Below the pieces are notes generated by a model. That model worked only from the letters and a program-made list of their open reading frames with translations. It ran no database searches and was not told where the DNA came from. Positions 6,935 to 13,092 of a DNA stretch of 13,486 bases are shown here, one piece after another. Source of the stretch: DASQFI01 sp050264575 (GTDB taxonomy: Bacteria; Acidobacteriota; Vicinamibacteria; Vicinamibacterales; SCN-69-37). A program made the position numbers and the translations under genes. How positions within the stretch are numbered: the first letter of the stretch is position 1; each line of letters begins with the position of its first letter. Location: the NCBI GenBank assembly GCA_050264575.1, contig JBLNGH010000386.1, positions 1 to 13,486 of the forward strand, written 5' to 3'.

Positions 6935-6951
6935 CATTAACACCTCTTAAT
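6935..6951 (-). promoter_or_regulatory. Putative binding site of the adjacent response regulator
   Basis: On the minus strand the site reads TTAAG-AGGTG-TTAAT, two half-sites 10 bases apart, matching TTAAT-GAGAG-TTAAT at 3966-3981 in spacing and core. Such AT-rich pairs stand out in this GC-rich DNA. It is only about 17 bases upstream of the regulator ATG. If it acts on that gene, it would overlap the promoter and suggest autorepression. It could instead act on the divergent plus-strand gene. Confidence 0.45.
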
Positions 6952-6956
6952 CTGCC

Positions 6957-6968
6957 GATCACGTGATC
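6957..6968. promoter_or_regulatory. Perfect 12-base palindrome in the divergent intergenic region
   Basis: GATCACGTGATC is a perfect palindrome between the response regulator gene and the divergent small secreted protein gene, 5 bases from the TTAA direct repeat. It could be an operator for a second regulator. No cognate protein is identifiable from the window. Confidence 0.35.
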
Positions 6969-7001
6969 CTCATGCCGCCGCCGTGTAATGGTGCGGACAC
7001 C

Positions 7002-7352
7002 GTGCTGCACAAGACCGCGATCGTGATGCTCGTGAGCGCCCTGGCGGGATCGACCGCCGCGTTGTTCCCTGCGCCGGGGATCCAGACCGGAACCGCGACC
7101 GTGACCCAGATTGCCGCGGTCCGCGCCGCCACTCACGCGGTCCGCGGGATCGTGAAATCCGTCGGCCCGAAGTCGCTGGTGATGACGCGCTCCGGCAAGA
7201 AGCCGAACGAGCTGACATTCGTCCTGACGCCCGCCACCCTCCAGACCGGGACGATTGTTGCGGGCGCCACGGTGTCGGTGCGGTACAGAACCGAAGGGCA
7301 CATGCTGATCGCGACCGGCGTCACCGTTGACGCCAGCCGAGCCGAACGGTGA
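7002..7352 (+). CDS. Small secreted protein with DUF5666-like domain (paralogue 1)
   Basis: The product has 116 residues from GTG 7002; ATG 6972 and GTG 6963 are alternative starts and none has a strong ribosome site. The signal peptide is LHKTAIVMLVSALAGSTAALF. The domain at about 47-110 (GIVKSVGPKSLVMT, then VAGATVSVRYRTEGHMLIATGVTV) matches the protein encoded at 8539-8916 block for block and resembles the roughly 60-residue OB-like DUF5666 fold. Its biochemical role is unknown. A TGTAAT at 6984-6989 could be a -10 element, giving a very short leader before 7002. It is divergent from the response regulator gene, with the regulator-type repeat in between, and its stop codon abuts palindrome D. 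Confidence 0.65.
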   Translation: MLHKTAIVMLVSALAGSTAALFPAPGIQTGTATVTQIAAVRAATHAVRGIVKSVGPKSLVMTRSGKKPNELTFVLTPATLQTGTIVAGATVSVRYRTEGHMLIATGVTVDASRAER

Positions 7353-7353
7353 C

Positions 7354-7394
7354 AAGGGCAGAGGGCACAGGGCTGCCCTTTGCCCTCTGCCCTT
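7354..7394. repeat. Word palindrome D (GGGCAGA type)
   Basis: Perfect 14-base arms AAGGGCAGAGGGCA (7354-7367) and its complement at 7381-7394 flank a 13-base loop that can itself pair (AGGGC with GCCCT). It starts one base after the stop of the plus-strand gene and ends exactly where homology of the minus-strand efflux-protein remnant ends. It may be a two-way terminator, and it also marks a rearrangement breakpoint. Confidence 0.85.
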
Positions 7395-8124
7395 CGCATC
7401 CCATCCGCCGCCAAGCGCCTGAATCAACGTCACGCTCGCCACCTGCCGGCGCGTGAGGATCTCGGCCGCGGCGCGCTGATTCTGCAGCAGGTTCGTCTGC
7501 GCGGTGATCACCTGGAGGTAGTTCGTGAGGCCGCCTCGATATTGCGTCGTGGAAATGTCGAGCGAGCGCTTCGCGGCGTCGACGGCGCGATCGATGATCG
7601 CCGACTCGTCGGCGAGGACGCGCAGCGCCGCCAGCGTGTCCTCGACCTGTTGAAACCCGGTCAGCACGGTCTGGCGGTAGTTCGCGACCGTCGCGTCGTA
7701 CGTCGCTTGCACCACCGTGACCTGAGCGCGGCGCCTGCCCGCGTCGAACAGCGTCTGGGCCAATTCGGCGCCGACGGACCAGAACCGCGTCGGCATCGTC
7801 AGCAGGTCGGCAACGACGGCGGTCCGCGAGCTTCCCCCTGCGGTGAGGGTCAGGGCGGGATAGAACGCGGATTTGGCGACGCCGATCTCCGCGTTCGCCG
7901 CGGCGACTTGACGTTCGGCCGCGGCGACGTCGGGCCGCCGTTCGAGCAGCTTCGACGGAACGCCGATCGGGATGTCCGGCAGCGAGGCGGCGGACGCGAG
8001 CAACGGCGTGGGCATCGAGAACTGTGCGGCGCCGCGCCCGTCAGCACCGCGATCGCGTGGTCCAGCTGCGCCTCATCGACGCCGAGATCGGCCAGCTGCG
8101 CGCGGGCGGTTTCGAGTTGAAGCC
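7395..8124 (-). pseudogene. 3' remnant of outer-membrane efflux protein (TolC/NodT family), frameshifted
   Basis: The minus-strand reading carries the C-terminal half of an RND-type outer membrane factor. First comes LETARAQLADLGVDEAQLDHA, then IAVLTGAAPHS. A shift to another frame near 8020 leads to MPTPLLASA, then LPDIPIGVPSKLLERRPDVA, AFYPALTLTAGG, and finally VTLIQALGGGWDA. Inserting one T near 8020 would restore HSFSMPTP, so a single-base deletion is the simplest reading. The N-terminal half (signal peptide, lipid-attachment cysteine, first efflux repeat) is absent. The reading stays open past 7395 through palindrome D and antisense to the neighbouring gene, so the natural stop is lost. 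Intact members form the outer-membrane exit duct of tripartite pumps of about 450-500 residues; about 240 remain here. A sequencing error could explain the frameshift but not the truncation. Confidence 0.85.
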
Positions 8125-8531
8125 GCCGCCTGCAAACCAGAACCGGTGAAGGTTCACGTCGACACGAGCGATGCTGTGCCGGAACTCCGGACCGAAGTGC
8201 GCGAACCGGCTGTGATCGAACGGCCGTTCCTGGTGGAATCGCGCATCGGCGGCCCCGTCATGACCGAACCACTGGTTGTGATTGACGTGCGGCGTGTCGT
8301 TCAGGTGACCGGTGGACAGGTGCTCCGCTTCGCGCTCCGATGAATTGGGTCGCGCCTCTGGTGCCGGCGGGATGTGGCCCTGATTCGCTCGCGGCGGATG
8401 GCGTCGTGCGTGCGGCCCGCCGGACGGCTGCCGTGCTGCCCGCCGCGTTGGGCGGCGGCGGGCAACACGAGCAGGAACATCACGGTGGCGAGAATGAGCG
8501 AAGGAACCGCGAGACGAACGCGCGTGGTCAC
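8119..8531 (-). pseudogene. Truncated, frameshifted gene for a His/Phe/Trp-rich secreted protein
   Basis: A GTG at 8531, with AGGG upstream and 7 bases after the stop of the preceding gene, opens a clear signal peptide (VRLAVPSLILATVMFLLVLPAAAQRGG). Continuing in that frame gives nonsense that stops at 8301. In another frame the expected body appears: ANQGHIPPAPEARPNSSERE, then NDTPHVNHNQWFGHDGAADA, FDHSRFAHFGPEFRHSIARV and HRFWFAGGGF. A frameshift therefore lies in about 8386-8445. The body ends at GGGF near 8119, where it abuts the efflux-protein remnant in yet another frame. I recall acidobacterial secreted proteins of this style that continue with a Trp/Asp-rich C-terminal part; that part is missing here. 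Function of the family is unknown. Confidence 0.7.
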
Positions 8532-8538
8532 GACGACC

Positions 8539-8916
8539 CTATTTTCCAGCCGCCTTTGATTTCTTGACGGTCACGTTCGTCGCGATCTTGTTGCCGTTGT
8601 GGAGGTAGTACTTGACGCTCACGGTATCCCCGACGGCGAGCTTGCCCTTGCGGGAGGGATCGAGCTGGAACGTTTCCTCGGGACCCTTGGTGTTCGAACT
8701 ATTGATCACGAACGAGTTGTCGCCGACGCTCTTCACGACGCCGGTCATCGATGCGGTGATGACTTTCGCGGCGTGCTTCGGCTTGGCCGGCTCGGTCGTG
8801 GATTGGGCTTTTGGCGCCTGCTTGGCTTTCGCCGGGTCCGTCGCGGACTGGGCAAAGCCGATGGCGGGCACCGCAGCCATGGCGGTAATCAATGCGGCGA
8901 TTCGAAAATACTTCAT
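8539..8916 (-). CDS. Small secreted protein with DUF5666-like domain (paralogue 2)
   Basis: The product has 125 residues. The ATG at 8916 is preceded by AGAGGAGAG with a spacer of about 8 bases, a strong ribosome site. Residues 1-23 form a signal peptide ending AIGFAQ. Residues 24-52 are an Ala/Lys/Pro-rich linker (two similar units, ATDPAKAKQAPKAQ and TTEPAKPKHAAK). The domain at about 57-118 begins GVVKSVGDNSFVI, continues to VGDTVSVKYY and closes IATNVTVKKS, paralogous to the protein at 7002-7352. The basic linker and tail suggest an electrostatic partner, but this is inference. It is followed after 7 bases by the decayed His-rich gene, so both were once one operon. A long inverted repeat sits just upstream. 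Confidence 0.82.
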   Translation of the reverse strand: MKYFRIAALITAMAAVPAIGFAQSATDPAKAKQAPKAQSTTEPAKPKHAAKVITASMTGVVKSVGDNSFVINSSNTKGPEETFQLDPSRKGKLAVGDTVSVKYYLHNGNKIATNVTVKKSKAAGK

Positions 8917-9382
8917 CGTCTGACTCTCCTCTGATCCCGGAAAGCACTTGACTTGACGTGGTCGCCTTCGGCACCGGGCGTGAAAAAGCGCTCGATTACC
9001 ACGTCAACTCAAGGCTTTCCGCGTTGCTCGGAAAGGTCCTGAGTGCCTTTCCCAGGCGTCGGACCGTCCATCGATCCGTCACCCTGAGTAGACGCCAGGG
9101 GTGATTAAGGACCTGTGAGCCGCGTATGAATTCTGGTTAATGAGGTAGGGCGGACTGTACGTAAGGCGGACTGATTTCCGATCGGGATCCGTACGTCCTG
9201 CGGAGCACCCGATTGTCCTCCGCTCGCGACAGCTCCTGCGGCGGCGTGCCGCGTGGCCTGGTGTTTTTCCGGCTCTTGGATTGTGGCGTCCGTTTTGCCT
9301 TGCGACGTGATCGCGACGAGCCACTCAACCTGCCGTGACAGACCTCGAAGTCCATCTTCGACGGTCGCAGAGGCACGTCGCC
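8917..9382. other. 466-base intergenic region with hairpins
   Basis: No convincing gene is seen. Next to the ribosome site of the minus-strand gene lies the long inverted repeat annotated separately at 8939-9020. A second small hairpin (GGAAAGG 9030-9036 with CCTTTCC 9046-9052) follows. TGAAT-TCTGG-TTAAT at 9127-9141 is a one-mismatch copy of the regulator-type repeat, and GGCGGACTG occurs twice 16 bases apart at 9149 and 9165. The promoter of the plus-strand NlpC/P60 gene must lie in the right part, but no clear hexamers were found. Confidence 0.5.
8939..9020. repeat. Long inverted repeat upstream of the small secreted protein gene
   Basis: The left arm 8939-8962 (begins GGAAAGCACTTGACTTGACG) and the right arm 8998-9020 (ACCACGTCAACTC, then AAGGCTTTCC) pair at 22 of 23 positions with one extra base in the left arm. 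The loop is 35 bases. Unlike palindromes A-D it has no repeated word. It ends 23 bases before the ATG of the minus-strand gene at 8916, so if transcribed it would form a strong leader hairpin. It could also be a miniature mobile element, but no target duplication is visible. Confidence 0.8.
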
Positions 9383-9925
9383 ATGTCCGCACGACTCGCG
9401 TTGGCAGCGCTTCTCGTCTTCCCCTTCGACACCCTCGCGTTCGACTCAGACCCAATCGAGCTCGCCGCTGATCTCATCGGACGCCCCTACGTCTGGGGCG
9501 CCGAAGGGCCCGATGCGTTCGATTGTTCGGGCTTGATGCAGTACATCTTCGCGAAATCCGGTATCGACCTGCCCCGTCGGGCGATCGATCAATCGCGCGC
9601 CGGCGAGCGCGTCGGCCGGCTGGAGCGTGGCGATCTCGTCTTCTTCTCCAGCGACACGCGGCGGTCGCTGGTAACCCACGTCGGGATTTACGAGGGCGGT
9701 GGCGTGATGATCGACGCCAGCAGCCGCGCCGGCCAGGTTCGCCGCGACGACCTGGACGACGACTTCTGGGCCGAGCGTTTCATGTTCGCGCGGCGGATCT
9801 CCGGCGCCGCCGGAACGCCGCAGGCCCGCCGGTCGGAGACACGTCCTTCCCGGGGGGACCGGGCGCGGATCGCCGTGCACATCCTGGGGCAGATTGGCGA
9901 GATCCTGAGGCGGCGCCACGAATGA
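9383..9925 (+). CDS. Secreted NlpC/P60 cysteine peptidase
   Basis: The product has 180 residues. The ATG at 9383 is chosen because a signal peptide (MSARLALAALLVFPFDTLAF) begins there and AGAGG lies about 9 bases upstream; a GTG at 9335 would add 16 polar residues. The NlpC/P60 domain covers about 25-135: GRPYVWGAEGPDAFDCSGL with catalytic C48, then DLPRRAIDQ, GDLVFFSS, THVGIYEG with H99, and MIDASS, where the third catalytic position is D111 rather than the common His. These enzymes cut peptide stems of peptidoglycan (typically D-Glu to diamino acid). The C-terminal 45 residues are basic and of unknown role. It stands alone, convergent with the permease gene. Confidence 0.9.
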   Translation: MSARLALAALLVFPFDTLAFDSDPIELAADLIGRPYVWGAEGPDAFDCSGLMQYIFAKSGIDLPRRAIDQSRAGERVGRLERGDLVFFSSDTRRSLVTHVGIYEGGGVMIDASSRAGQVRRDDLDDDFWAERFMFARRISGAAGTPQARRSETRPSRGDRARIAVHILGQIGEILRRRHE

Positions 9926-9956
9926 GCGCCAGCAGTTGTCCGACGCGTTTGTGACT

Positions 9957-9998
9957 CTCCCGGAAACAAGTGCGTTGATGACGTTTCTGCAACGGGAG
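9957..9998. terminator. Imperfect hairpin between convergent genes
   Basis: CTCCCGGAAAC (9957-9967) pairs with GTTTC (9983-9987) and CGGGAG (9993-9998) with a five-base bulge. It lies between the NlpC/P60 gene (plus, stop at 9925) and the permease gene (minus, stop at 10018), so it may be a shared transcription end. No T-run is present. Confidence 0.35.
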
Positions 9999-10017
9999 GC
10001 GGTGCGCCCGCCGCGCG

Positions 10018-12651
10018 TCATTCGGCGCGAAATGCGACGGTCGGATCGATGGCGGTCACGCGGCGGGCAGGGAGGTAGGTCGATACGATCGCGACGCCGG
10101 CAAAACCAACGATCACCGATACGAACGTCGCCGTGTCGGTCGCAGTCATGCCGTGCAGGAATCCAGCGATCACCCTGGTCATCGCGAGCGCACCAGTGAC
10201 GCCGATCGCGGCGCCGATCAAGGTCAGCAGCATTCCCTGCCGCATCATCAGAACGACGACCTGCGCCGGCGTGGACCCGAGCGCAAGCCGAATGCCGATC
10301 TCGTGCGTGCGTCGTACGACCGCGTAGGCCCCGGCGCCGTAGATACCGGCGCTCGCGATGAGGAGCGCGATCACCGCGAAACTGCCGAACAGCAGCATGT
10401 ACACGCGCGGCGCTGCAGCTGACTCCTCGAGCACACGATCCATTCGCTGGAGGTTGGAGATCGGCTGATCCTTGTCGACGGCCCAGATGCGCGTCCGGAC
10501 CGCGTTCTCGAGCGAGATCGGATCGATCGATGTGCGCACGACAATCGAGACGTACGGGTCAAGGGTGTCGTAGAACGGCTGCCGGCTCGTGACGAACACC
10601 TGTGCCACCGGATCCTGGAGCCGGCCGCGGTACCGCACGTCGCGGACGACACCGACGACGGTCAGCCAGCGCTGGCGATTGGTCTCGTAAAAGTACTGCA
10701 ACTGCTTGCCGATCGCTTGTCCGGGCGCCCAGAACTGTCTGGCCATCGTCTCGTTCACCATCGCAACGGGCTCGCTGCCCGCTGTGTCGCGTTCGTCGAA
10801 CGGACGGCCTTCGACGACGGGGATGTCCATCGCGCGGAAAAAATCACCGGTGACGATGTTGAAGGCGGCAGGATGGCCGGTGTCAGGCCGGGGATCCGGG
10901 TGTCCCTGAACTTTGAAGGTCTCCTGCCGGCCGCCTCCCAGGAATGGCTGATCGACGTGGATGCCGGCCGCCTGGACGCCCGGCAATCCGCGGATGGACT
11001 CCAACAGTTGTTGGAGGTACGCCTCGCGCCATTCCGGATCCGCATATCGCTTCGACAACAGCAGATCGGCGGTGAGAGCCTGCTGCGTGTTCACGCCGAG
11101 ATCGATGTGCTGCAGCCGGAGAAAGCTCTTGAGCAGGAGAGCCGCGCCGATCAGAAGCAGGACCGTGAGCGCGGTCTGGCCGACGATCAGAAAGCGTCCG
11201 AGTCGCCGCTCGCTCAGACCGCCTGATTGCGTTCGGCTGTCCTGTTTCAGGAAGTGGCCGAGATTCGGCCGCCACACCCGGAGCGCGGGCGGCAGGCCGC
11301 TGAGAAGGCCCGAGAACAGCGCAATGGCGACGGCAAACAGCAGGAACGACCAGTTGAAGGTCAGGACGGGAAGCCGGTATTGCTGTGCGAGAGATGCGGC
11401 CAGAAACTCGCTGCCCGACCGCGCCAGCAGGGCGCCGAAGGTCGCTGCAATGATCGCGAGGGTGATGCTTTCGGTCAGCAACTGACGCAGCAGCCGGCTT
11501 CGGCCCGCGCCGAGCGCGGTTCGAACCGCCAGTTCGCGCTGCCGCGCTATGCCCTTCGCCAGCACGAGGTGGCCCACGTTGGCGCAGCCGATGAGCAGCA
11601 CGAGTACGCCGGCGCCGAGCAGCACGACCAGCGGCGTCCGCACGTCGCCCACTGCGACCTCGTGGAGCGGCACAACGTTGACGCCTCTCCCGCCGTTGGA
11701 GTCGGGGTACGCCTTCTCCCGACGGAGAGCGATGACATCGAGATCCTGCTGGGCTGCAGAACGCGTCACATCACGCTTCAGCCGCGCGATCGCCCGGACG
11801 TAGCCGCAGCTGCGGCATGCACGCTCGGCCACCGGCACGATCACGTCGGTCTGGACGAATGGCGGGAATTCGAAGCCGGCGGGCAGCACGCCCACGACGA
11901 CATATTTGATCTCATTGAGCAGGATGGCCCTGCCGAGAATCTTCGGGTCACTGTCGTACCGCCGCGTCCACAGCCGGTGACTGATGAGCGCGACTGCACT
12001 CTTGCCGTGCTGCTCCTCCGCAGTGAACGACCGCCCGATCGCCGGATTGACCCCGAGGACGGTGAGCAGCTCATGAGAGGCGCGCAGGCCCGTCAAAGGC
12101 TCGGGGACGCCGTCGCCGGTGATATTGAACGGGTCCAGGCGATACGCGGCGGCGCCGGTGAACGAATGACTCTCCGTCTTCCACGCGGAGAAGTCGAGGA
12201 ACGAGGTGGTGTCGCGAAAGATGCTGCGCTTGGGCGTGGTGGCGTACACCACGACGAGCCGATCGGGATCGGGCAACGCGAGGGGACGCAGGATCAAAGC
12301 GTTGACGACCGTGAGGACGGCGGTCGTCGCGCCGATGCCGAGCGCGAGCGTCACGATCGCGACGGCCGCAAAACCCGGCTGCCGGCGCATCGTCCGCAGC
12401 CCGTAGCGGACGTCCTGAATCAGCCGTTCGACGGACGCCCATGTCCACGTGTCGCGCGTCTCCTCGCGCAGGCGCGCGACGTTGCCGAAGTCTTTTCTGG
12501 CGGCGGTGCGGGCCGGGCCGGGCGGAACGCCTTCCGCGATCCGCTCCTCTTCCTCTTCCGACAAATGGAAGGCAATCTCGTCGTCCAGATCGGATTCCTG
12601 GCGAGTCCAGCTCCAGAGTTGGCGAATGCGCGCGCGAAGTCGTCGCAGCAT
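10018..12651 (-). CDS. MacB/FtsX-like ABC permease, acidobacterial orphan (ADOP) type
   Basis: The product has 877 residues from ATG 12651, 8 bases after the PadR stop with no separate ribosome site, so translation is probably coupled. Residues 1-85 form the ADOP-type cytoplasmic extension (RRLRARIRQLW, DLDDEIAFHLSEE, KDFGNVARLREETR). A first membrane helix lies at about 94-118, followed by a MacB-like periplasmic domain. FtsX block 1 has helices at about 341-365, 390-412, 435-456 and 486-509. A second periplasmic domain follows, and FtsX block 2 sits in the last 120 residues (RTHEIGIRLALGSTPAQVV, ending LPARRVTAIDPTVAFRAE). MacB-type permeases work with an ATPase by mechanotransmission rather than direct transport. 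No ATPase gene is adjacent, which is typical of this family and leaves its energy source and substrate unknown. Confidence 0.93.
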   Translation of the reverse strand: MLRRLRARIRQLWSWTRQESDLDDEIAFHLSEEEEERIAEGVPPGPARTAARKDFGNVARLREETRDTWTWASVERLIQDVRYGLRTMRRQPGFAAVAIVTLALGIGATTAVLTVVNALILRPLALPDPDRLVVVYATTPKRSIFRDTTSFLDFSAWKTESHSFTGAAAYRLDPFNITGDGVPEPLTGLRASHELLTVLGVNPAIGRSFTAEEQHGKSAVALISHRLWTRRYDSDPKILGRAILLNEIKYVVVGVLPAGFEFPPFVQTDVIVPVAERACRSCGYVRAIARLKRDVTRSAAQQDLDVIALRREKAYPDSNGGRGVNVVPLHEVAVGDVRTPLVVLLGAGVLVLLIGCANVGHLVLAKGIARQRELAVRTALGAGRSRLLRQLLTESITLAIIAATFGALLARSGSEFLAASLAQQYRLPVLTFNWSFLLFAVAIALFSGLLSGLPPALRVWRPNLGHFLKQDSRTQSGGLSERRLGRFLIVGQTALTVLLLIGAALLLKSFLRLQHIDLGVNTQQALTADLLLSKRYADPEWREAYLQQLLESIRGLPGVQAAGIHVDQPFLGGGRQETFKVQGHPDPRPDTGHPAAFNIVTGDFFRAMDIPVVEGRPFDERDTAGSEPVAMVNETMARQFWAPGQAIGKQLQYFYETNRQRWLTVVGVVRDVRYRGRLQDPVAQVFVTSRQPFYDTLDPYVSIVVRTSIDPISLENAVRTRIWAVDKDQPISNLQRMDRVLEESAAAPRVYMLLFGSFAVIALLIASAGIYGAGAYAVVRRTHEIGIRLALGSTPAQVVVLMMRQGMLLTLIGAAIGVTGALAMTRVIAGFLHGMTATDTATFVSVIVGFAGVAIVSTYLPARRVTAIDPTVAFRAE

Positions 12652-12659
12652 CGGCGTGA

Positions 12660-13001
12660 TCAGTTCACAGGTCGCAGAACCCGGGCCATGGCGGCCGACA
12701 ACTGCTCCCACTTCGACTGTTCGGCCGTGAGCTGTTTGCGGCCCGCCCGCGTCAGCCGGTAGTACTTGGCGCGTTTCCCTTTGTCCGAGAGCTGCCAGTC
12801 GGCGTCGATCCACCCTTGCGCCTCGAGGCGATGGAGGGCGGGATACAGCGAGCCTGTCTCGATTTGCAGGACATCTTCGGACATCGTGCGGATCTGGCGG
12901 GCGATCGCGTGGCCGTGGGACGGGCCGAACAGCAGCGTGCGGAGGATCAAGAGGTCCAGCGTGCCTTGCAGGAGTTCAATCCGGTTCTTGTCGGCGGTCA
13001 T
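12660..13001 (-). CDS. PadR-family transcriptional regulator
   Basis: The product has 113 residues. ATG 13001 is preferred over an in-frame TTG at 13025 because homologues start just before ELLQGTLDLLILRTL. The winged-helix domain covers about 8-85: LLFGPSHGHAIARQI, then VLQIETGSLYPALHRLEAQG with the recognition helix, and SDKGKRAKYYRLTRAGRKQL. PadR proteins are usually dimeric repressors that sense small molecules; no effector can be inferred. It forms a two-gene operon with the permease downstream, an arrangement standard in acidobacterial genomes. A palindromic operator candidate overlaps its own promoter region, consistent with autoregulation. Confidence 0.92.
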   Translation of the reverse strand: MTADKNRIELLQGTLDLLILRTLLFGPSHGHAIARQIRTMSEDVLQIETGSLYPALHRLEAQGWIDADWQLSDKGKRAKYYRLTRAGRKQLTAEQSKWEQLSAAMARVLRPVN

Positions 13002-13004
13002 GAG

Positions 13005-13048
13005 TTGTGTAGCCAGTCTACTCAATATTTAGTAGGGTGTCTACACAA
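13005..13048 (-). promoter_or_regulatory. Putative PadR operator / promoter region
   Basis: Nested inverted repeats lie immediately upstream of the PadR ATG. The outer pair is TTGTGTAG (13005-13012) with CTACACAA (13041-13048). The inner one, CTACTCAATATTTAGTAG (13018-13035), pairs at 8 of 9 positions. The AT-rich centre could contain the -10 element. Position and symmetry fit binding by a dimeric winged-helix repressor that controls itself and the permease. Confidence 0.55.
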
Positions 13049-13092
13049 TAGACGGCGTGTAGGGCGGAGTGGTTCCCAACTCCGCCGCGCAC

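Noticed and set aside
6903..7394. Continuation of the efflux-protein reading frame beyond 7395, giving a 370-residue minus-strand protein ending inside the response regulator gene
   Set aside because: Homology stops at GGGWDA; the rest is antisense to a real plus-strand gene and overlaps the regulator start, so it is readthrough after loss of the natural stop.
7972..8343. Plus-strand open frame across the decayed zone
   Set aside because: No signal peptide or domain; the opposite strand carries recognisable remnants of two gene families.
11227..12762. Long plus-strand open frame (511 residues) opposite the permease gene
   Set aside because: Composition is Arg/Asp/Glu/His/Gln-rich without any recognisable motif, and it is antisense to a clearly coding permease.
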